Source of the DNA: an uncultured Pseudomonadota bacterium
GTDB taxonomy: Bacteria; Pseudomonadota; Gammaproteobacteria; Burkholderiales; Methylophilaceae
NCBI GenBank assembly: GCA_903838125.1
Contig: CAILXF010000024.1
Location: 1-64,000 of the forward strand
Direction: 5' to 3'
Length of the DNA: 64,000 nucleotides
Part shown: positions 53,278-61,177 of the stretch, in pieces
Position numbering within the stretch: the first letter of the stretch is position 1
Layout: each line of letters opens with the position of its first letter
Translations under genes and position numbers: made by a program
The notes under the pieces: generated by a model
The model's database searches: none
What the model was told of the DNA's origin: nothing
What the model saw: the letters and a program-made list of their open reading frames with translations, nothing else

Positions 53278-53478
53278 ATGAAAAGGACTGAAGAAAAAGC
53301 ACAGGCTGGCGGAAGTAAGCAAAATCAAGTAAAGGCGAAAGTGCCAGTTGCTTATGAGGTTGAACTTCACAGATTGGTGGAACAGCAGGCTTATTTTCGA
53401 GCTGTGTGTGATGGGTTTAGGCTACCCCCTGAAGAATACTGGTATGCGGCCGAGAAGGATGTGCATAAATACTTTTAA
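53278..53478 (+). CDS. Small DUF2934-like protein
   Basis: AAGGAG RBS; QAYFRAVCDGFRLPPEEYWYAAEKDV aligns with NAYFRAQRRNFSPDGIEEDWLEAEAEV of the DUF2934-like ORF at 60612..60896. Confidence 0.7.
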   Translation: MKRTEEKAQAGGSKQNQVKAKVPVAYEVELHRLVEQQAYFRAVCDGFRLPPEEYWYAAEKDVHKYF

Positions 53479-53508
53479 TGCATGGTAAGCATTAACCGTG
53501 CAATTGTT

Positions 53509-54258
53509 CTACTTGCTTGGGTGTTGGCCGATGCGCTTGCGTAAACCTTCCACGTCTAGAATGCGTATATTTTTTTGATGTACGCTGAGTAGTTTTTGGT
53601 CTTGGAATTTTGTAAATATTCGACTTACGGTTTCAACTTTCATTCCTAGATAACTACCAATTTCTTCACGTTTCATACGAAGAACGATGTTGAAAGGGGA
53701 GTATCCGCGCGCATAAAATCTTTGTGACAAATTAAGCATAAAGGCTGCTATACGCTCTTCACCCTGCATGCTTCCTAAAAGCATCATAATCGTGTGGTCG
53801 CGCACAATTTCGCGGCTCATTAGTTTGAAAAAATGATTTTGAACTTGGCTAAATTCACGACTGAAATTTTTGACTCTGTCTAGTGGAATGATGCAAATTT
53901 CCGAGTCTTCAAGTGCAACAGAGGTGCTCATATGCTCCTCAGTTGCAATACCATCAAAACCAAAAATCTCGCCCGCCATATAAAAGCCTGTAATCTGAAC
54001 TCTACCATCATCATGCAAGCTTTCAGTCTTAATAAATCCAGTTTTAACGGCATATAATGCTTGAAAGCGATCGCCGCTATGATACAGACTGTTACCAGCT
54101 TTTAACCGCCTTCTTACATAGACCAATTCATCTAATTTCTTGATGAAATCAGATGCAGCTTCTGCCGGCATACATAATGCATGCACATTACAGTTAGAGC
54201 AGGCGATTTTAGTTTCATGTATTTCAACCTCGCTTTTGAATACATTGATTTTATTAAT
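53509..54258 (-). CDS. Second Fnr-type Crp/Fnr regulator; N-terminus extended past the GTG-start ORF to a putative AUU start
   Basis: ORF track begins at an internal GTG (54186). Upstream in-frame residues NKINVFKSEVEIHETKIACSNCNV complete the CxxCx5C cluster motif. AAGGAG lies 6 nt before an ATT codon (54256..54258); no ATG/GTG/TTG occurs between the upstream in-frame stop and the cysteines. Confidence 0.8.
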   Translation of the reverse strand: MNKINVFKSEVEIHETKIACSNCNVHALCMPAEAASDFIKKLDELVYVRRRLKAGNSLYHSGDRFQALYAVKTGFIKTESLHDDGRVQITGFYMAGEIFGFDGIATEEHMSTSVALEDSEICIIPLDRVKNFSREFSQVQNHFFKLMSREIVRDHTIMMLLGSMQGEERIAAFMLNLSQRFYARGYSPFNIVLRMKREEIGSYLGMKVETVSRIFTKFQDQKLLSVHQKNIRILDVEGLRKRIGQHPSK

Positions 54259-54442
54259 TTTAATCTCCTTAATCGCTTACTCAACTCTCTACTCCACTTT
54301 ACGAGAGGAGTCGGTTGCATGCAATTACTTATATTGGGAGGTTAAATGGTTAGTAAATGGCTAGTTAAATTAGCCATAGCGATTGAAGTTTTTTTCAAAT
54401 CAGATCATTAAAATTCAGTGGATTGGGTAATTTTGACTTAAT

Positions 54443-54456
54443 TTGATACAGGTCAA
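54443..54456. promoter_or_regulatory. FNR-type site TTGATACAGGTCAA between fnr2 and ackA
   Basis: 9/10 match to the FNR consensus; 14-mer identical to the site in front of ompW. Confidence 0.75.
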
Positions 54457-54591
54457 AAATTAATTTCTCTCAGAGTAAATGATATTCATAATCTTTATCA
54501 ACCATTAATTTTCCGAGTAGTTTGCTTAAAAATCCTGAGTTTATCTAACGCTTAACTCACCTAAGTTGTTAATGAATTGGTTATCCTTAAA

Positions 54592-55818
54592 ATGCTAAAT
54601 TTTTCTGTACTTGTGTTTAATGCAGGCAGTTCGTCATTAAAGTTCGCGCTTTATGAGACGAAGGTTGTAGGGGATATGCGCTTGGTTATCAGGGGTGTGG
54701 TAAGTCATATTGGTGCCATGGCCTCTTTGTATTGGAACGATGGTACTACTGGCGCGCATATTATTGTTGAAGCTAAAAATCATCAACAAGCGGCTGAGTG
54801 GGTACTAGATTGGTTGCAACATTTATGGCCTTTCGGTTCCTTGCTTGAAGGTCTTGTATTGGTGGCGCACCGTGTTGTTCATGGAGGTACGTTTTTTTAT
54901 AACCCTGTTGTCATTACAGAGCAAGTGATGGCGAAATTAGACAGTCTTACGCCCCTAGCGCCTTTACATAATCCGCAGGCAATTTCTGTGATTCGGGCAA
55001 CTCAGGAAAAGTTGCATGAAAAATTATTGATGTTAGCCGTTTTTGATACGGCATTTTTTCAAGATTTACCTCAACATTCCGGTTATGCTTTACCTGAAAG
55101 TTTTAGCCACGCGCATGGTATTAAACGTTTCGGTTTTCATGGATTGGCGCATCAATTTATGATGCAACGTTTCCATCAACTTCACCCACGCCAGCATAGT
55201 CATCATGGCATTATTTCTTTTCAGCTCGGTCATGGCTGCTCAGTGACTGCAATTAGCGATGGTAAGCCTCTTGATACTAGTATGGGATTTACGCCACTAG
55301 AAGGTTTGGTGATGGCAACTCGCGCAGGCGATATCGATCCTGGGATACTGATCTATCTTTTGAAAAACGGACATCAGTTAGATGAGCTAGAACAAAAACT
55401 TAATCATCATTCTGGTTTACTTGGCTTGTCAAAATCTAGTGACGACATGCGAGAGTTACTAGCGCGAGAAGTTTACGATGTTGATGCAAAGCTAGCTGTC
55501 GACATGTTTTGTTATCGAGCGCGCAAGTACTTAGGCGCCTACATGGCTGTTTTAGGGGGTGCTGATGCTGTTTTGTTTGGCGGAGGCATCGGAGAGAACT
55601 CACCAGAAATACGAAAGCGCATCTGTGCTGATATGCATTGGTGCGGCCTACAACTAGATGATGCGCGTAATCAACAGGCCACTTCTGTTACAAATGCAAC
55701 GTTAATCTCGTCTGACTCATCAAGTATCAGCGTTTATGTCATTGCAGTGAGTGAAGAGGCAGTCATTGCGGAGGAGGCAAGGGCCGTCTTGATGAGTTAT
55801 CCAGAAAATTTAATATAA
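54592..55818 (+). CDS. ackA: Acetate kinase
   Basis: VLVFNAGSSSLKFALYE, HRVVHGG, FGFHGLAHQF, MGFTPLEGLVMATRAGDIDPG, FGGGIGENSPEIR; ATG at 54592 preferred over 54577. Confidence 0.94.
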   Translation: MLNFSVLVFNAGSSSLKFALYETKVVGDMRLVIRGVVSHIGAMASLYWNDGTTGAHIIVEAKNHQQAAEWVLDWLQHLWPFGSLLEGLVLVAHRVVHGGTFFYNPVVITEQVMAKLDSLTPLAPLHNPQAISVIRATQEKLHEKLLMLAVFDTAFFQDLPQHSGYALPESFSHAHGIKRFGFHGLAHQFMMQRFHQLHPRQHSHHGIISFQLGHGCSVTAISDGKPLDTSMGFTPLEGLVMATRAGDIDPGILIYLLKNGHQLDELEQKLNHHSGLLGLSKSSDDMRELLAREVYDVDAKLAVDMFCYRARKYLGAYMAVLGGADAVLFGGGIGENSPEIRKRICADMHWCGLQLDDARNQQATSVTNATLISSDSSSISVYVIAVSEEAVIAEEARAVLMSYPENLI

Positions 55819-55849
55819 AAGTTATATTTGCAATCAATCTGTTACTCGG

Positions 55850-57544
55850 TTAACGCGTATAAGCTTCGATTAAATAACGCCGCATCATCCGATGGCTGTT
55901 GAAATAAGATGCATTTTTGCTAATAGCGCTTTTCATTACCTTAATCCAGCCACTTTTGTTCTCTTGGTAATATAGAGGCAGCACCACTTGTTCAAACTTA
56001 TCGTAGAGAGCAATCGAAGTGCCGCCATTCTGGGTATCCTTGTCTCCGATTGCCCAGCCCGTTACCCCTTCAATACATCCTTCTATCCACCAACCATCTA
56101 GTACCGATAGACTAGGCACGCCATTAAGAGCAGCTTTCATCCCACTGGTACCAGAAGCTTCATAAGGACGTAATGGCGTGTTGAGCCAAATATCGCTACC
56201 TGAAATTAAGTCCAATGCAATAGTGAGGTCGTAATTGGCGAGGTAGGCGCTTGGAATTATGCCGACTAAGCTTTGTAGATGCTGATGCAACTCACCAATA
56301 AGTGCTTTACCTTCCTTATCGCTTGGGTGGGCCTTGCCTGCCATCACGATTTGAAAAGGCTGATGGTTTGCTATGTTTTTTAATCGCTCTATATCAGCAA
56401 ATAATATATCAGGGCGTTTATAGGCTGTCATGCGCCGTGCAAAGCCGATAATTGGAATGTTTGGATTGAGACTAACACCAGTTAAGGCGAATACTCTTTC
56501 TATTAGCCGCATTTTGGCCTGTTGATGTGCATTCCAAATGTCTTCGTCTGAGACACAACATTCCGCGCGAGTTAGAAGCTCAGGCTCATGACACCAACCA
56601 GGAATATGTGTGTCATAAAGCGTGCTGAAACTCTGTGCAGCCCAAGTATAGGGATGCACCCCGTTGGTAATGGCATGCATTTTGTAACCAGGGAACATTT
56701 TACTTGAGACGTCTGCATGGCTTTTAGCTACGCCATTAATATACTCACTTAGATTTAAAGCCAAGCGTGTCATATTGAGCCCATCTTCGCCGGCAAACTG
56801 TTTAATTAAAACTAAATCTATGGTGCCGTCCAAAATGGCAGTGACTAAGGTGTAATCAAAACTATCATGTCCGGCATAGACTGGTGTATGCGTAGTAAAA
56901 CTACACATCTTTCTAATTCTTGGAATGTCGTAATGCGAGTCACCCTCTCGAATATTTTCGGCAGGGTAAGTGTATCTGCGTAATAGTTCGACGCCTAAAA
57001 GTGCTGAGTGTCCTTCATTCATATGGTAGTGAAATATATCAAAGCCTAATGCCTGCAATAAACGGACACCACCGATGCCAAGAACGATTTCCTGCTTGAG
57101 TCTATAGGCTGGGTCCCCGCCATACAGGCAGTTGGTCAGTTCGCGGTCTTTAGGCTCATTTTCATTCAGATCCGTATCTAGCAACAAAACTGGTTGCCTG
57201 CCACCACTGTGACCCTCAACCACATACAGCCATGCGCTTACCCAAACCGGCTTACCTTCAATGGTGACTGCCACCTTAGCATCAAGGGATTGCGCCCAAA
57301 GTTGGGGTTCCCAAGATTCGGCAAGTTCAACTTGCAGTCCTTGAGTATCAATTTCCTGACGAAAATATCCCGATCGACTCACTAAGCTAACCGCCACCAT
57401 GGGTAACATCAAATCTGCTGCTGAACGCACCATATCGCCAGCCAATACACCAAGACCCCCTGCGTAGGTAGGAATTTCATTGCGAAGTGCAACTTCCATT
57501 GAGAAGTAAGCGACGCGTGGAACATGGATAAATTCCTCAAGCAT
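55850..57544 (-). CDS. Alpha-glucan phosphorylase, GT35 short form
   Basis: AYFSMEVALRNEIPTYAGGLGVLAGD, FHYHMNEGHSALL, GFARRMTAYKRPDI, EASGTSGMKAALNG (PLP lysine). Confidence 0.92.
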   Translation of the reverse strand: MLEEFIHVPRVAYFSMEVALRNEIPTYAGGLGVLAGDMVRSAADLMLPMVAVSLVSRSGYFRQEIDTQGLQVELAESWEPQLWAQSLDAKVAVTIEGKPVWVSAWLYVVEGHSGGRQPVLLLDTDLNENEPKDRELTNCLYGGDPAYRLKQEIVLGIGGVRLLQALGFDIFHYHMNEGHSALLGVELLRRYTYPAENIREGDSHYDIPRIRKMCSFTTHTPVYAGHDSFDYTLVTAILDGTIDLVLIKQFAGEDGLNMTRLALNLSEYINGVAKSHADVSSKMFPGYKMHAITNGVHPYTWAAQSFSTLYDTHIPGWCHEPELLTRAECCVSDEDIWNAHQQAKMRLIERVFALTGVSLNPNIPIIGFARRMTAYKRPDILFADIERLKNIANHQPFQIVMAGKAHPSDKEGKALIGELHQHLQSLVGIIPSAYLANYDLTIALDLISGSDIWLNTPLRPYEASGTSGMKAALNGVPSLSVLDGWWIEGCIEGVTGWAIGDKDTQNGGTSIALYDKFEQVVLPLYYQENKSGWIKVMKSAISKNASYFNSHRMMRRYLIEAYTR

Positions 57545-57637
57545 ATTGACCCTAAAATATTAACTTAACAACGGATTGGTGTTCGCAAGTGAACGAAACA
57601 GATAAAAAAGAGTGTAGTGAACGCAGATCTAAAATTT

Positions 57638-57651
57638 TTGATGTATATCAA
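57638..57651. promoter_or_regulatory. FNR box TTGATGTATATCAA between glucan phosphorylase and phosphoketolase genes
   Basis: 10/10 match to TTGAT-N4-ATCAA in a divergent intergenic region. Confidence 0.87.
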
Positions 57652-57701
57652 AATTAGTATTGGAATCTCTTTTAACATCTATTCACTTATAGAGAAAAAT
57701 C

Positions 57702-60140
57702 ATGTTGATAATAAGAGGTGAATCTCATGTGGCTTCGTTTATGTTGATACAGGATAAATTAGATCATTGGGCCAATGGATATGGCGTTATTCAACACAGC
57801 CTAAGCACTGCGCAGGCTGTAAGGGAAGTGGTTTACTCCCAGCAGTCACGCGGGGTGAATGTAGATAGCCTACTTTCGCTGTTATGCGCGGCAGATAAGT
57901 TAGCAAATGCTGCAATGTGGCTAGTGGTGCATATGACTTACGCCAATAAAGTGAAGTTGGATGGCGAGGCTTTAATGCCTAAAGATTTTAAAGTAAATCC
58001 GCAAGGCCATACTGGGGGTGCGCTCAATATGGTGCCGGCCTATGTAGGCTATATGCTGGCCAATGCATTAAGTGGTGTTACACGAAGCTGGTTGATGGGT
58101 CAAGGTCATGCAGTTGCTGCCATTGATGCTGTTAACTTACTGCTCAACAATATGCGTACTGAGCATGCTGAGAGGTATGCCTTAACTGAAGTTGGCCTAT
58201 CTAGATTTGTACAGGATTTTTACTCGTACAAATTGGATGATAATGGCAATCAAGATTCACCATTGGGTAGTCACGTTAATATCAATACAGCCGGCGGGAT
58301 TCTAGAAGGTGGTTACCTTGGATTTGCTGATTTGCAATATGTACATATGCCACTCCTTGGAGAGCGCTTAGTCGCTTTTCTGTCTGATGGTGCTTTCGAA
58401 GAGCAACGAGGTGCCGATTGGGTGCCACGATGGTGGCGTGCAGAGGATAGCGGTTTAGTGGTGCCAATTATGATTTTTAATGGACGACGGATAGATCAGC
58501 GTGCCACTTTGTCTCAAGGAAAGGGTTTAGAGTGGTTTAAGAAGCATTTGGAAACTTACTCATTTGAACCTGTAGAATTTGATGGTACTGATCCTGCAGC
58601 GTTTGCGTGCATGATTCTACGTGGGGAGCAGATGCTCCGTTCCCGGGCAGAACCAACACAAAAAATGCGGAACTATCCCTTACTGATGCCTTATGGGATT
58701 GCTGTTGCAAAGAAAGGCGCAGGTTTTTATGCGGCAGGGACTAATGACGCGCACAGTTTACCATTAGGCAATAATCCTCATGAGAATGAAGAGGCTATGC
58801 ATCACTTCAACGCCTACGCAGGTAAGCTCTTTGTGCCTTTTGCTAGCTTGCAGGAAGCTAGCATTATCATGCAAAATCACCTACAGAATGGTCGTGTCTT
58901 GGAGCGTGATAACCCGATTGCAAATCGTGATGTTTATGTACAAAGCTTCCCTAAGCTCACTTACAAGGAAGTCGTCAGAGATGGTTTTGATCTAAATCAC
59001 TATGGAAAAAGCTGTGTGATGGAGGCGGTAGACCAGACTTTCCTAGCCTATGTGCAAGCCAACCCGAGCTTGCGGCCTCGTGTGGGTAATCCTGATGAAA
59101 TCCGCTCTAATCATCTGAACCAAACCCTCGACCACCTTAAGCACAGGGTGACCGAAACTGAATTGGGGATTGCTGAATCTGTTCAAGGTGCGGTCATTAC
59201 AGCGCTCAATGAAGAGGCTGTGATTTGTGCTTGCTTAGGTAATAAAGGGGGCATTAATCTAGCGGTAACATACGAGGCATTTGGTCCCAAAATGCTGGGT
59301 GCTTTGCGCCAAGAAATTATTTGGTCTGATCATTTGGCCTCACGTGGACGTCAGGCTGGCTGGTTGTCTGTGCCAGTTGTATTGACTTCTAACACCTATG
59401 AAAATGGAAAAAATGAGCGTTCGCATCAGGATCCATCTCTATGTGAAGCCCTACTGAGCGAGCCTGCAGATATTTCACGCGTCGTATTTCCTGCTGATTT
59501 TAATAGTACAGTCGCAACGCTTGATGCATGTTATCAAACGAGAGGCAATATTTATACCTGCGTCATTCCTAAGACATTTGGGATTGCTGATATTTTTAGC
59601 GAGAGTAAAGCTGAGTTGCTCGTTTCCCAGGGTGGTATCACTTTGGATCAAGCTAAACTTGATCAAGCTGAATTGATTTTAACGGCCATCGGCGCTTTTC
59701 AATTGATGGAAACTATTAAAGCTGCGCAAAGGCTGGAACAGCGAGGTGTTAAGGTCGCAGTTAATTATTTAATTGAACCTGGTCGCTTCAGGCAAGCAAG
59801 GGGGCGGCGTGAATTGGCATACTGTGCGCACATTGAATTGCGTCACGCACTCTTTCCTGAACATATTTTAACTCGAGTGTTTGTTTGCCATACCCATCCT
59901 GAAATTATGTCTGGCATATTGCGACCATTAGATACTGCTGATAACACAGTATTTCTTGGATATACCAATCATGGTGGCACTCTAGATACAGCGGGCATGT
60001 TGTTCGTCAATCGACAATCGTGGGGGCATATTGTGCGTGTTGCTGCACATAGTTTGCATCTTAATCCTAACGAAGTGCTAGATCAGGAGGAGATCGATGC
60101 TTTGGAAGGTCGTGTTAATCCACAAACTGTATTTATTTGA
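57702..60140 (+). CDS. Xylulose-5-phosphate/fructose-6-phosphate phosphoketolase
   Basis: 812 aa; GHTGGALNMVPAYVGYMLANAL, LMGQGHAVAAIDA, YLGFADLQYVHMP..LVAFLSDGAFEEQRGADWVPRWWR. Confidence 0.94.
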   Translation: MLIIRGESHVASFMLIQDKLDHWANGYGVIQHSLSTAQAVREVVYSQQSRGVNVDSLLSLLCAADKLANAAMWLVVHMTYANKVKLDGEALMPKDFKVNPQGHTGGALNMVPAYVGYMLANALSGVTRSWLMGQGHAVAAIDAVNLLLNNMRTEHAERYALTEVGLSRFVQDFYSYKLDDNGNQDSPLGSHVNINTAGGILEGGYLGFADLQYVHMPLLGERLVAFLSDGAFEEQRGADWVPRWWRAEDSGLVVPIMIFNGRRIDQRATLSQGKGLEWFKKHLETYSFEPVEFDGTDPAAFACMILRGEQMLRSRAEPTQKMRNYPLLMPYGIAVAKKGAGFYAAGTNDAHSLPLGNNPHENEEAMHHFNAYAGKLFVPFASLQEASIIMQNHLQNGRVLERDNPIANRDVYVQSFPKLTYKEVVRDGFDLNHYGKSCVMEAVDQTFLAYVQANPSLRPRVGNPDEIRSNHLNQTLDHLKHRVTETELGIAESVQGAVITALNEEAVICACLGNKGGINLAVTYEAFGPKMLGALRQEIIWSDHLASRGRQAGWLSVPVVLTSNTYENGKNERSHQDPSLCEALLSEPADISRVVFPADFNSTVATLDACYQTRGNIYTCVIPKTFGIADIFSESKAELLVSQGGITLDQAKLDQAELILTAIGAFQLMETIKAAQRLEQRGVKVAVNYLIEPGRFRQARGRRELAYCAHIELRHALFPEHILTRVFVCHTHPEIMSGILRPLDTADNTVFLGYTNHGGTLDTAGMLFVNRQSWGHIVRVAAHSLHLNPNEVLDQEEIDALEGRVNPQTVFI

Positions 60141-60558
60141 CCAACGTTACAGGTATGTCCGTTAGATGTACAACCTGATTGGCAATAGAACCCAATACTA
60201 AATTTCCCAAAGCACCCATGCCGCGACTACCCATCACAATGCTATCGCATGCGTGCGTCTTAGCATAGTCGACAATGGTGGTAGCGATAGGGCCAATTTC
60301 AACGTGTTGGATATATTTTAAGTTAGCCTTATCCAGCAGGGCGCAAGCTGATTTGAGTAGTTTTTTGGCCTGCGCTTGTTGCGCTTTTTCAATCAGGTCA
60401 GCGTCAATCAGAGGTAGCTCTCCAAGTGGCAGTACGATCGGTTGTACATTAAGGACATGAATTTCTGCTTGCAGGCCTTCTGCGATTGATTTAATCACAT
60501 ACTTTAGAGCATGGCGTGCTTGCTCAGAACCATCAATTGGCATCAGAATTGAATGCAT
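60133..60558 (-). CDS. Universal stress protein UspA family
   Basis: ILMPIDGSEQARHALKY, SIVMGSRGMGALGNLVLGSIANQVVHLTDIPVTLVK. Confidence 0.94.
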   Translation of the reverse strand: MHSILMPIDGSEQARHALKYVIKSIAEGLQAEIHVLNVQPIVLPLGELPLIDADLIEKAQQAQAKKLLKSACALLDKANLKYIQHVEIGPIATTIVDYAKTHACDSIVMGSRGMGALGNLVLGSIANQVVHLTDIPVTLVK

Positions 60559-60611
60559 TTTCTTTTCTCTTTGACTTAATTTAAGTACGCATTGATGACT
60601 TTAATCCAAGG

Positions 60612-60896
60612 CTAAATCAAATTTTTAGTCACTTCAGCCTCAGCTTCTAGCCAGTCCTCTTCAATGCCATCTGGACTAAAGTTTCTACGTTGCGCTCTGA
60701 AATAGGCGTTATCGGCAATCATCTTCTTGCGCTCCTCTTCACTCACTTTAGAAGCTGCTGTTACCTTTTTTGATGCACGCGGCTTGGCGGCAACTGGTTT
60801 TTTTTCTTTAATTACACCAATTGCTAGCACCTTCTTTTCCGTCACCAGTTTTTGCGCTGCCGGTTTCTTTTCTGCTGTTTTCTTTAAGGTCGTCAT
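60612..60896 (-). CDS. DUF2934 domain protein with Lys/Ala-rich N-terminal tail
   Basis: NAYFRAQRRNFSPDGIEEDWLEAEAEV C-terminal domain; low-complexity basic tail KKPAAQK...KPVAAKPRASKK. Confidence 0.75.
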   Translation of the reverse strand: MTTLKKTAEKKPAAQKLVTEKKVLAIGVIKEKKPVAAKPRASKKVTAASKVSEEERKKMIADNAYFRAQRRNFSPDGIEEDWLEAEAEVTKNLI

Positions 60897-61020
60897 TTTT
60901 TGGATCTTTCAGTGGTTAGTGAGATTGACTATAGCGACTTCATTAAATGCATTTAATAGGGGGTAATAATAAAACTTTATAACACAAGTCTAATGTTAAA
61001 TTTAGACCGTCATCATTTTT

Positions 61021-61034
61021 TTGATGTAGGTCAA
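61021..61034. promoter_or_regulatory. FNR-type site TTGATGTAGGTCAA between the DUF2934 gene and mgtA
   Basis: 9/10 match to the FNR consensus in a divergent intergenic region. Confidence 0.75.
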
Positions 61035-61177
61035 ATGCACTGCAAATTGAACAGCTAAATTGATTTTATTAATTTAAGCTTCTTTAGCATCACTATATTG
61101 TATTTATCACTCATTTTACTTAGCCATTTAATAGGAAGCGGGTTTGAGTTTTTTAGCCTAATATAAAGAAGGTACCT

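Noticed and set aside
54132-54320. 62-aa minus ORF (MQPTPLVKWSRELSK...) overlapping the fnr2 start
   Set aside because: Out of frame with fnr2, whose in-frame N-terminal cysteines explain the region better; could only be an upstream leader ORF, with no supporting evidence.
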